A DNA stretch of 21,693 nucleotides from a bacterium (lineage in GTDB: Bacteria; UBA10199; 2-02-FULL-44-16; JAAZCA01), in assembly GCA_041648665.1 (NCBI GenBank), contig JBAZOP010000049.1, positions 1-21,693 of the forward strand. The letters run 5' to 3'. This document shows, in pieces, positions 1-6,061 of this stretch (position 1 is its first letter; each line of letters opens with the position of its first letter). The notes under the pieces are model-generated. The model had not been told where the DNA came from and made no database searches. It saw only the letters and a list, made by a program, of their open reading frames with translations. The position numbers and the translations under genes are program-made.

Positions 1-79
1 GATGGTCACCGAGAAGCCGAAGGAAGAGAAGACCATGCCCCAGATGCCGCACGGCGGCGGCATGGGAGACATGTACTAG
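1..79 (+). CDS. groEL: 60 kDa chaperonin GroEL, C-terminal end only
   Basis: Only the last 25 residues are in the window, ending in a TAG stop at 77-79. The frame reads MVTEKPKEEKT, then a Met/Pro/Gly-rich tail ending GGGMGDMY. This matches the usual bacterial GroEL end: the terminal beta-strand segment with 'VTEKPK' followed by a flexible Gly-Met-rich tail. GroEL forms the double-ring ATP-dependent folding chamber in the cytosol, and the tail projects into the cavity floor. A strong terminator follows directly, so this is the last gene of its operon (groES would be expected upstream, outside the window). The identification rests on a short but very characteristic tail. Confidence 0.88.
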   Translation, partial: MVTEKPKEEKTMPQMPHGGGMGDMY

Positions 80-102
80 CAGCTGAATAAGGCTCATCAG
101 CC

Positions 103-137
103 AAAGAGGTGGTCCCGAGAGGGGCCACCTCTTTTTT
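103..137 (+). terminator. Rho-independent terminator after groEL
   Basis: A stem of about 12 bp pairs AGAGGTGGTCCC with GGGGCCACCTCT (one G-U pair) around a GAGA tetraloop. A run of T at 132-137 follows. It lies 24 bases after the groEL stop and ahead of the promoter of the next gene. Confidence 0.92.
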
Positions 138-154
138 ATGATGCTGAAGTTTTA

Positions 155-203
155 TTGACCCCAAGAAAATCAACGTGTTATAATGCACCAACTTTTTGGG
201 GGA
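155..203 (+). promoter_or_regulatory. Sigma70-type promoter and ribosome binding site for the outer-membrane protein gene
   Basis: The -35 is TTGACC (155-160), the spacer is 18 bp, and the -10 is a perfect TATAAT (179-184). Transcription would begin near 191. A Shine-Dalgarno sequence GGGGGA (198-203) stands 6 bases before a TTG codon at 210. An in-frame ATG at 183 lies inside the -10 box, so it cannot be on a transcript made from this promoter. This decides the start of the next gene in favour of TTG 210. Confidence 0.75.
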
Positions 204-209
204 ATCATC

Positions 210-1934
210 TTGCGCACTGCCTCGCTTTTTTCTGCAAACAAATCGATCAGATCGGCGATATTTGCCGTCGGATTCGCTGTCGTGCTCCTGGCCTCGTTTT
301 CAGCCCATGCGCTGAGCTTCTCCAGCCACGGCTACTACAGGCTCAGGGTCGTGGGGGTAGACAACCTGGACCTCCAGGGCGCCAATTCCGACATACCTTA
401 CAACAACGACCGCTTCGGCTTCATTCAGTACAACCAGATGAGGCTGAGACTCAACCCAACCCTCAAGCTCAACGACTGGCTATCCGTGCAATCGACACTC
501 GACATCCTGGACAATATCCTGTTCGGCACGAGCGACACGCGTGAGCTCAACATAATCGCGCCGGTGGTGGGCGAGCAGACCCTTCCGCCGGGAGCCGGAT
601 CCTATTACATGGTGGGCCCGGATCACGTGGGCGAGAACGGCGCGCTCAACATGCGCAGGGTCTGGATGGACATCCAGACACCGATCGGAAAATTCAGGGC
701 CGGCCGCCAGCCGTCCAACTGGGGGTTGGGCATATTCCAGAACGACGGCAACGAACTGCAGGGCGACTTCGGCGACACGGCCGACAGGATAATGTATCTC
801 ATGCAGTACGGTTTCTCAGGCGGCGGCGCATTCACCGCAGGAGTCCTGTGGGACATCGCTTACGAGGCCCAGTTCGACCCGCGCATCACCGGCCTCGCCA
901 GCGCCCCTGAATCCAACAATCGCGACACGCAGCAGTATGCGGCCATCCTTATATACGATCAGCCCGCGTTCTCGGTGGGTATGTTCGGGGGCATCAGGAG
1001 GCGCAACGGCCCGAACGGAGCGACCACCATGGTCGTCAAGGACGCGCTGGGCAATGACGTGGATGCTGGCATCGACGGCGACACGTTCCTCTATTTCACC
1101 GACCTCTATGCGCGCTACACCTGGCGCAACTACAGCTTCAAGCTCGAGGGGGTCTATATAGGAGGCAAGGTCTCCACAGGGCTTGCGCTCGACGCAATTC
1201 CTTTCGCCGGCCTCGGCGCGGGCGAGGGCATCATACAGCTGCCTCCGGACCAGTCGATGCAGGCCTTTCTCGCCGCCTTCGAGGCGGAGGGCAAATACAA
1301 TTTCGGCGGCGCATGGAAGTTCCAGGCCGGTTTTGCCAACGGCGACCAGACGCCGCTCTCCACGAAGATCACTCAGCTCGGATTCAGGCCCGACTACCAG
1401 ATCGCGCTCATGATGTTCCACATGCCCCTGGGAACGAGCCCGTCGCTCTACGGCCAGAAAGCGGGCGGCGGCGGAGGCACTGAATATCTCGCCGGAGGCA
1501 AATCGATCACAGGCAACTACGTGAACAACGCGCTGTATTTCACGCTCGGCTACAAACACGAGTTCAAATTCAAGGATTCTCCGTGGGTCGACTGGGCAAA
1601 GGTCGGCGGCAAGTTCGTAACTGCCTGGGCGCCGAAAAAGAACACGAACATAGACTTCGCGGATCTCATACCGCAGGCCGGCAACTGGCCGTCGGTCAGC
1701 GAGATCGCAGATTCGATGTTCTCGCGTTGGTACGGTATGGAGTTTGACATCTCCGCAGAGGCGCAGCTCTTCAACTACCTTTACACCGTCCTCGACGTAG
1801 GCCTCCTGATCCCGGGGCGAGCCTATAACATCAACGTGAACCTCATCGATCCGGGCAATATCGTGGAACCGATCCCCAACGACAGGGCGAACATGGCCTG
1901 GATGGTGAGGCTTTCCACGATCCTTCAGTTCTGA
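210..1934 (+). CDS. Predicted outer-membrane beta-barrel protein (porin-like), TTG start
   Basis: A 574-residue protein begins at TTG 210. Residues 1-34 form a signal peptide: a basic start with K11 and R14, a hydrophobic core at 16-31, and cleavage after AHA. The mature part is rich in alternating aromatic and polar strands with Gly/Asn/Asp loops, such as the early strand GYYRLRVVGVDNL. It ends in LSTILQF, and a terminal Phe is the usual BAM-recognition signal of outer-membrane barrels. I cannot assign a substrate or a named family; porin-like is inferred from size and strand pattern. It is a single-gene unit, with a terminator and its own promoter on the left and no same-strand partner close by. 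An in-frame ATG at 183 would add 9 residues but falls in the -10 box. Confidence 0.85.
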   Translation: MRTASLFSANKSIRSAIFAVGFAVVLLASFSAHALSFSSHGYYRLRVVGVDNLDLQGANSDIPYNNDRFGFIQYNQMRLRLNPTLKLNDWLSVQSTLDILDNILFGTSDTRELNIIAPVVGEQTLPPGAGSYYMVGPDHVGENGALNMRRVWMDIQTPIGKFRAGRQPSNWGLGIFQNDGNELQGDFGDTADRIMYLMQYGFSGGGAFTAGVLWDIAYEAQFDPRITGLASAPESNNRDTQQYAAILIYDQPAFSVGMFGGIRRRNGPNGATTMVVKDALGNDVDAGIDGDTFLYFTDLYARYTWRNYSFKLEGVYIGGKVSTGLALDAIPFAGLGAGEGIIQLPPDQSMQAFLAAFEAEGKYNFGGAWKFQAGFANGDQTPLSTKITQLGFRPDYQIALMMFHMPLGTSPSLYGQKAGGGGGTEYLAGGKSITGNYVNNALYFTLGYKHEFKFKDSPWVDWAKVGGKFVTAWAPKKNTNIDFADLIPQAGNWPSVSEIADSMFSRWYGMEFDISAEAQLFNYLYTVLDVGLLIPGRAYNINVNLIDPGNIVEPIPNDRANMAWMVRLSTILQF

Positions 1935-1953
1935 TGCATCCCTCGCAGGAGAT

Positions 1954-1988
1954 CGTCAAAATATCGCCGACGCTTCATCATTTTGACG
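1954..1988. repeat. 9-bp inverted repeat in the spacer after the outer-membrane protein gene
   Basis: CGTCAAAAT (1954-1962) pairs perfectly with ATTTTGACG (1980-1988) across a 17-base loop. It begins 20 bases after the preceding stop codon. There is no T-run on either side, so it is not a classical terminator. It could be an RNA 3'-end stabilising hairpin or an operator. Confidence 0.5.
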
Positions 1989-2013
1989 CGGACAGGTCGC
2001 ATAACGGATTTTG

Positions 2014-2044
2014 TTTCGTTGAACCCATTTGAAAAATAACGAAA
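2014..2044. repeat. 7-bp inverted repeat in the same spacer
   Basis: TTTCGTT (2014-2020) pairs with AACGAAA (2038-2044), also across a 17-base loop. It lies in an A+T-rich stretch before the small ORF at 2113. Apart from these two repeats I see no convincing promoter or gene in 1935-2112. Confidence 0.35.
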
Positions 2045-2112
2045 TTATTACAAGCGCCGCTGACCTGCACCTGGCCTCGGCATTGCAATAAATCCCATGT
2101 GGAGGCTGCGAC

Positions 2113-2292
2113 ATGAGGATGCCCATCGGAGTCATAAAGGAGTGGCGCCGCAGGGAACGCGAGAAGAGGCAGAGGGAAGACGAGGCCCGCAGGCCGGCTG
2201 AAATGCCGCTGCCCGATGCGCAGAACAAAAGGCCCAGGGGATACGGGGAGGAGAGCGGTAAAAAATCCAGAATAGTGATCAGCCTCAGTTGA
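2113..2292 (+). CDS. Small highly basic hypothetical protein (59 aa)
   Basis: ATG 2113 is preceded by a strong Shine-Dalgarno GGAGG (2101-2105) at 7 bases, and the frame runs 59 codons to TGA 2290-2292. The protein starts MRMPIGVIKEWRRRERE. It then has a long Arg/Lys/Glu-rich stretch likely to form a charged helix (about residues 9-28), a Pro-rich middle (PAEMPLPD) and a hydrophobic end (SRIVISLS). It has no signal peptide or membrane segment. The function is unknown. The ribosome site and the structured layout (amphipathic start, charged helix, terminal hydrophobic strand) support a real gene. Its 3' end overlaps the 3' end of the opposite gene by 8 bp. Confidence 0.6.
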   Translation: MRMPIGVIKEWRRREREKRQREDEARRPAEMPLPDAQNKRPRGYGEESGKKSRIVISLS

Positions 2293-2665
2293 GCTTTCTC
2301 ACGTCCGGTTTTTCATCTTTCACTTCTATCACCACTTCACCTTTGCCTGACACGCTGCAGATCGCTTCGACCTTGAAGCTGTCGCCGATCGACGCGGGTA
2401 TCTTGAACGGCGGCATGGTCTGGTTGCGGTGGCTCGTCTGGAAATCGAACTCCTTTTTCGCAACCTCTTTGCCGTCCTTGTAGACGACCACTTCTTTGAT
2501 GAAGTGGTCCTTGGGGTCGTTCACGATGTGCTGCACCGTGATATTCAGCTCGCCCCTCTCCACGTCGTAATATCCGTCCACAACGTTGGGAGAATGCGCG
2601 AGGGCAGGCGAAATGGCCAACAAAGACACCGCAAGAAACGACCCTGCAAAAATTATCGTCTTCAT
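2285..2665 (-). CDS. Small periplasmic beta-sandwich protein, desulfoferrodoxin-like or CopC-like, unknown function
   Basis: The protein has 126 residues. Residues 1-23 are a signal peptide ending ALA, so the mature protein would begin with His24 (HSPN). The remainder alternates short beta-strands and resembles the Ig-like desulfoferrodoxin/superoxide-reductase fold: the segment VQHIVNDPKDHFIKEV recalls the 'HPM...HYI' iron-ligand strand. His46, His54, His79 and Cys103 (AICSVSG) are present, but the His expected after the Cys in superoxide reductase is Ser, so a normal SOR iron centre is unlikely. Small Ig-fold proteins with an exposed N-terminal His are also typical of CopC-type copper carriers. 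A Shine-Dalgarno AGAGG precedes the ATG by 5 bases. The fold family is tentative and the function is not assigned. Confidence 0.8.
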   Translation of the reverse strand: MKTIIFAGSFLAVSLLAISPALAHSPNVVDGYYDVERGELNITVQHIVNDPKDHFIKEVVVYKDGKEVAKKEFDFQTSHRNQTMPPFKIPASIGDSFKVEAICSVSGKGEVVIEVKDEKPDVRKLN

Positions 2666-2688
2666 ATTAACCTCTATTGTCCATTATC

Positions 2689-2769
2689 CATTTTCGACTT
2701 TCTCGATTTTCCGCCAAGTGGACCGCAGGGGAAACCGAAAATAGATTAATCGAAAATAGAAAATGGAAG
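2689..2769. repeat. A+T-rich mini-repeat spacer between the tRNA and the small periplasmic gene
   Basis: The 10-mer CGAAAATAGA occurs twice at 2736 and 2751 (15-bp period), with related pieces CGATTTTCC (2704-2712) and CCATTTTCGA (2698-2707). CGATTTTCCGCCA (2704-2716) is the exact reverse complement of TGGCGGAAAATCG (2780-2792). The segment looks like degenerate copies of one short motif. It also contains a GATAAT (minus, 2693-2698) that could serve as the -10 of the small periplasmic gene. Confidence 0.55.
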
Positions 2770-2793
2770 ACGATTTTCCTGGCGGAAAATCGT
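2770..2793 (-). terminator. Hairpin at the 3' end of tRNA-Arg, probable terminator
   Basis: A perfect 10-bp stem, ACGATTTTCC / GGAAAATCGT, has a 4-base loop. It starts at the last base of the tRNA CCA end. On the minus strand it is followed by a pyrimidine/T-rich tract (about 2751-2769) rather than a pure T-run. It is placed where a tRNA terminator is expected, but the stem is A+T-rich. Confidence 0.55.
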
Positions 2794-2869
2794 GGCGCGC
2801 CTGGCAGGACTCGAACCTGCGACCCCCTGATCCGTAGTCAGGTGCTCTAATCCACTGAGCTACAGGCGC
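2793..2869 (-). tRNA. tRNA-Arg (anticodon ACG)
   Basis: The cloverleaf is complete. The acceptor is GCGCCTG / CAGGCGC with discriminator G and an encoded CCA at 2793-2795. The D arm contains AGCTCAGTGGATTAGAGC. The anticodon stem CTGA/TCAG has loop CTACGGA, and the anticodon complement lies at 2833-2835. The T arm is GCAGG-TTCGAGT-CCTGC. The ACG anticodon (read as ICG after A34 deamination) decodes CGU/CGC/CGA. It lies 55 bases downstream of the lyase gene on the same strand. Confidence 0.97.
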
Positions 2870-2898
2870 ATAATAAATTTTCATTCACCGGGCCGCGC

Positions 2899-2928
2899 AA
2901 CCTAGTCTATGATATTGTTTCCTGTCAA
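2899..2928 (-). promoter_or_regulatory. Candidate promoter of tRNA-Arg, overlapping the stop codon of the lyase gene
   Basis: On the minus strand a perfect TTGACA (2923-2928) is followed by an 18-bp spacer and TAGGTT (2899-2904). A G+C-only stretch, GCGCGGCCCGG, comes next. A G+C-rich discriminator is typical of stable-RNA promoters. Transcription would begin near 2892 and give a 5' leader of about 22 bases. The TGA stop of the upstream gene is part of the -35. The -10 is weak (3 of 6). Confidence 0.5.
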
Positions 2929-4304
2929 GCCGGCTCAAACCTGGCCTGAAAGAAGCGCAGGGCCTCGGGCTCATAGGTCATCTTGAGCCCTTTGATCTCC
3001 TTTCTGCGCTTCCAGACGTTCTTTATCGTCTCCGCGGTCACGTCCATGTGGGAGTTCGTGTACGCACGCCTGGGGATCGTGACCCTGACGAGCTCGAGCC
3101 TGGGGCAGCGGTGTCTCTTTGTCACCGGGTCCCGGCCTGCGGAGACGATCCCGCGCTCCATCGTGCGTACGCCGCTCTCGACGTATATCTCGGCGGCGAG
3201 CCTCTGCGCCGGGAATTCCTCCTGCGGGATATGCGAGAGGAACGCCTTCGCGTCCAGGAAAACAGCATGCCCTCCGACGGGCTTCACTATCGGTATGTCG
3301 GCGGCGATGAGCTTCTCACCAAGATACTCCACCTGTCTCACGCGCCAGCTAACGATGTGATCGTTCTCCGCGGCCTCCTTGAAGCCGCGAGCGCAGGCCT
3401 CCATGTCGCGGCCCGCCATGCCGCCGTAGGTGTGCAGTCCCTCGTAGACAACCACCAGCTCCTTGGCCTTGATGAACAGCTTTTCGTCATTCATCGCAAG
3501 CCAGCCGCCGATGTTCACGTACGCGTCCTTCTTGGCCGACATCGTGCACCCGTCGGTGTACGAGCAGAACTCGCGGCAGATCTCCTTGATGGTTTTGTTC
3601 TCAAAACCCTTCTCGCGCCGCTGTATGAAATAGCAGTTCTCCAGGATGCGCGCCGCGTCCAGGATGACCTTGATGCCGTGCTTGCGGCAAAGCTTGGAGG
3701 TATCCTTCATGTTCGCCATCGAGACCGGCTGCCCTCCCGCCATGTTGACCGGCGCACCGATGCTCACGTAAGGGATGCTGTCGGTCCCGTATTCAGAGAT
3801 CAGGCGTTCAAGCTTCGCTACGTCCACGTTGCCCTTGAACGGGAGATCCGCCGACGGGTCATGCGCCTCATCTATGATCACGTCGTGAAACGTGGCCCCG
3901 GCCATCTCCTGATGGAGCCTCGTCGTGGTGAAATACATATTGCCCGCGACGTGATCGCCCTTCTCTATGAGCGATTGCGAAAGTATGTTCTCAGCGCCGC
4001 GGCCCTGGTGAGTGGGGACGACGTGCTTATAGCCCATGATGTCGCGGATCACCTCTTCCAGGAAATAGAAGTTCCTGCTGCCAGCGTACGCCTCGTCGCC
4101 CATCATGATCCCCGCCCACTGGTAGTCGCTCATCGCAGCCGTGCCGGAGTCGGTGAGCAGGTCGATCCAGACGTCCTCGCTCCTGAGCAGAAAGGTGTTG
4201 TACCCCGCATCCTTGATCGCCTTCTCTCGCTCCGGGCGCGTCGTCATCCTGATGCTCTCGACCATCTTGATCTTGTACGGCTCCGCCATGAGGCTGAGAT
4301 CCAT
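2925..4304 (-). CDS. tpl: Tyrosine phenol-lyase (beta-tyrosinase)
   Basis: This PLP enzyme splits L-tyrosine into phenol, pyruvate and ammonia. From ATG 4304 it has 459 residues, close to the usual 456. The family core is intact: LLTDSGTAAMSDYQWAG, MMGDEAYAGS (Tyr73, the general acid), VPTHQGRGAEN, and the PLP lysine at Lys259 in SAKKD. Three positions separate this enzyme from tryptophanase: Thr126 in FTTTR (Asp in TnaA), Arg384 in MERG (Ile in TnaA) and Phe451 in LRFF (His in TnaA). All three are of the tyrosine phenol-lyase type. A TTG at 4331 would add 9 residues but overlaps the ridA stop; ATG 4304 has AAAGGGA 8 bases upstream. It is the last gene of a pepT-ridA-tpl run, just after ridA. 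Substrate preference is inferred from residues only. Confidence 0.93.
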   Translation of the reverse strand: MDLSLMAEPYKIKMVESIRMTTRPEREKAIKDAGYNTFLLRSEDVWIDLLTDSGTAAMSDYQWAGIMMGDEAYAGSRNFYFLEEVIRDIMGYKHVVPTHQGRGAENILSQSLIEKGDHVAGNMYFTTTRLHQEMAGATFHDVIIDEAHDPSADLPFKGNVDVAKLERLISEYGTDSIPYVSIGAPVNMAGGQPVSMANMKDTSKLCRKHGIKVILDAARILENCYFIQRREKGFENKTIKEICREFCSYTDGCTMSAKKDAYVNIGGWLAMNDEKLFIKAKELVVVYEGLHTYGGMAGRDMEACARGFKEAAENDHIVSWRVRQVEYLGEKLIAADIPIVKPVGGHAVFLDAKAFLSHIPQEEFPAQRLAAEIYVESGVRTMERGIVSAGRDPVTKRHRCPRLELVRVTIPRRAYTNSHMDVTAETIKNVWKRRKEIKGLKMTYEPEALRFFQARFEPA

Positions 4305-4321
4305 GTCTCGATTCCCTTTCC

Positions 4322-4708
4322 CTATTTGCAAACGATCGCGTCTATCTCCACGCCCACGCCCTTCGGCAGCTTCGCTACCGCTACGGTCGCGCGCGCAGGC
4401 TTGTGCGCTCCGAAGAACGACGCATAGACCTCGTTCACCGCGGCAAAACTCTCCATGTCGGCAAGGTATATCGTGGTCTTCACGACGCCCTCGAACGAAA
4501 ACCCGTCCGCCGCGAGCACAGCCTTCAAGTTCTCCATCACGAGCCTCGCCTGCTTAGCCGCATCTCCGCCGAAGAGCTCCAGGTTCCCCGTAGCAGGATC
4601 GATCGGTATCTGGCCCGAGCAGAAGAGCATATCGCCTGCGCGCACCGCCTGGCTGTACGGCCCTATCGCCTTCGGTGCCTTATCGGTGTTGATCATCTTG
4701 AGAGCCAT
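4322..4708 (-). CDS. ridA: RidA, reactive enamine/imine deaminase (YjgF/YER057c/UK114 family)
   Basis: The 128-residue protein matches the full family length. It starts MALKMINTDKAPKAIGPYSQ, followed by the typical SGQIPIDPATG and VAKLPKGVGVEIDAI. Arg106 (PARATVAV), which binds the substrate carboxylate, and Glu121 (EIDAI) are both present. RidA speeds hydrolysis of 2-aminoacrylate and related imines released by PLP enzymes, protecting other PLP enzymes from damage. It forms a cytosolic trimer. The start at 4708 is set by AGGAG directly after the pepT stop, 11 bases upstream, so the two genes are probably translationally linked. The reading frame is open upstream to 4801, but those 31 codons are antisense-like and overlap pepT. 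It sits between pepT and a PLP lyase that produces aminoacrylate, its natural substrate. Confidence 0.95.
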   Translation of the reverse strand: MALKMINTDKAPKAIGPYSQAVRAGDMLFCSGQIPIDPATGNLELFGGDAAKQARLVMENLKAVLAADGFSFEGVVKTTIYLADMESFAAVNEVYASFFGAHKPARATVAVAKLPKGVGVEIDAIVCK

Positions 4709-4719
4709 GCATCGCTCCT

Positions 4720-5976
4720 TCAGGCGGATTTTTCCACCCAGATGTCGGTCACGTTGAGGATCGTCTCGACGGATTTCTCCATCCACTCCAGCGGGACCCA
4801 TTCCTTCTTCGAATGATAATTCATGCTCCCGTCAAAAAGGTTCGGCGTAAGCAGGCCCTCGAAGGAGAGCCTCGCCCCGTCGGTCCCGCCGCGGATCGAA
4901 TTGCGCCTTGGGGCGATGCCCGTGCGACGGATCGCCTCCTCGGCGTAGCTCACGACCTTTGGGTCGCGGTCGATCGCGTACTTCATGTTGCGGTACGACT
5001 CCTTGATCTCGACGTCTATCTTGGCGCCGTGTTTGCGGCTCACATACGAAGCCGCGTGCTTAAACACGGTCTCTAGCTCCTCGAGCCCATCGACCGTGAA
5101 ATCGCGCACGAGGAAATGTATCTTCGCCTCCGAAACGTTGCCGCTCATAGTAATAGGATGCAAATACCCCTCGCGCTTCTCCGTGGTCTCGGGCGTGCGG
5201 TTGGCGGGGAGCGCCATTATGAAGTCGCTGCCCGCGCGCAGCGCGTTTACCATCTTTCCTTTTGCGTAGCCCGGGTGCACGTCGGCGCCGGTTATCGTGA
5301 CGAACGCTGAGTCCGCACAGAAGGTTTCGTCCTCGATCTCTCCGACCGACGACCCGTCCACCGTATAGGCGTAGTCTGCCGCGAACTTCTTGACGTCGAA
5401 GTGCTCCGTCCCGCGGCCGATCTCCTCGTCGGGCGTGAACCCGACCCTGATAGCGCCATGCAGCCGCTTCGGATCTTCCCTGAGCCGCCAGATGGCTTCG
5501 AGGATCTCCGCAACGCCGGCCTTGTCGTCGGCGCCAAGCAGCGTTGTGCCGTCCGACGTGATGATGGTCATACCCTTGCAGCGCGCCAGCTCGGGCTCAT
5601 CCGCCACCCGGATCACGATCGCTTGGTCGCCCGGCATCACGATGTCGCCGCCGTCGTAGTTGCGATGAATCTGCGGGCGCACGTCCTTGCCCGGGACCTC
5701 GTGATAGGTATCGACATGGGCCAGAAAACCTATCGTCGGGACTTTTCCGTGCGCAGGGTGGCCGGAGGGAATGTTGGATGGGAGCGTAGCCATCACATAT
5801 CCATGCTCGTCCATCGCCGCGTCTTCTAGCCCCGCGGCCTTGAGATCATTAACGAGCATCGCGAGGAGTTCCTTCTGCCCCTCTGTGGAGGGATAGTTGT
5901 CCGTGCCCTCAGCGGAGCGGGTATCGACCTTCACGTACCTGCAAAACCTATCGAGCAACGTCTCTCTTTTTGCCAT
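4720..5976 (-). CDS. pepT: Peptidase T, tripeptide aminopeptidase (M20B)
   Basis: This cytosolic di-zinc aminopeptidase removes the N-terminal residue from tripeptides. It has 418 residues, the usual length. Predicted metal and catalytic residues are His87 and Asp89 (FLAHVDTY), Asp150 (LLGADDKAG), Glu184/Glu185 (TPDEEIGRG), Asp207 (YTVDG) and His388 (MNYHSKKEW). The lid-domain segments GNVSEAKIHFLVRDF and SIRGGTDGARLSFEG are also typical. The start at 5976 has GGGAG 6 bases upstream. It is the first gene of pepT-ridA-tpl and follows an OPT peptide transporter gene on the same strand. A strong terminator hairpin separates it from that gene, with only 26 bases between the T-run and this start codon, so there is no room for a normal promoter. 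Confidence 0.96.
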   Translation of the reverse strand: MAKRETLLDRFCRYVKVDTRSAEGTDNYPSTEGQKELLAMLVNDLKAAGLEDAAMDEHGYVMATLPSNIPSGHPAHGKVPTIGFLAHVDTYHEVPGKDVRPQIHRNYDGGDIVMPGDQAIVIRVADEPELARCKGMTIITSDGTTLLGADDKAGVAEILEAIWRLREDPKRLHGAIRVGFTPDEEIGRGTEHFDVKKFAADYAYTVDGSSVGEIEDETFCADSAFVTITGADVHPGYAKGKMVNALRAGSDFIMALPANRTPETTEKREGYLHPITMSGNVSEAKIHFLVRDFTVDGLEELETVFKHAASYVSRKHGAKIDVEIKESYRNMKYAIDRDPKVVSYAEEAIRRTGIAPRRNSIRGGTDGARLSFEGLLTPNLFDGSMNYHSKKEWVPLEWMEKSVETILNVTDIWVEKSA

Positions 5977-6002
5977 ATCGATCTCCCATGAGTTTATTTT
6001 TC

Positions 6003-6040
6003 AAAAAAACCCCGGCAGCATCCCTCGCCTGCCGGGGTTT
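6003..6040 (-). terminator. Rho-independent terminator between the OPT transporter gene and pepT
   Basis: Read on the minus strand, AAACCCCGGCAG (6040-6029) pairs with CTGCCGGGGTTT (6018-6007) around a 10-base loop. It is followed by a T-run formed by A6003-A6009. It begins about 20 bases after the transporter stop. Confidence 0.92.
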
Positions 6041-6061
6041 GGCCGAAATCAATCCGTCTCC

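Noticed and set aside
1954..1988. Terminator call for the inverted repeat after the first outer-membrane protein gene
   Set aside because: The stem is A+T-rich, the loop is long and no T-run follows. It is listed only as a repeat.
2925..4304. Tryptophanase as an alternative name for the lyase
   Set aside because: The three specificity positions (Thr in FTTTR, Arg in MERG, Phe in LRFF) are those of tyrosine phenol-lyase, not tryptophanase.
4305..4331. Upstream TTG start for tyrosine phenol-lyase
   Set aside because: It overlaps the ridA stop, lacks a ribosome site and lengthens the protein beyond the family. ATG 4304 has AAAGGGA at a good distance.
3048..4427. Long open frame on the plus strand opposite tpl and the end of ridA
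   Set aside because: The translation is an Arg/His/Asp-rich antisense product without domains, while the minus strand encodes unmistakable tyrosine phenol-lyase and RidA. High G+C makes long antisense frames common.
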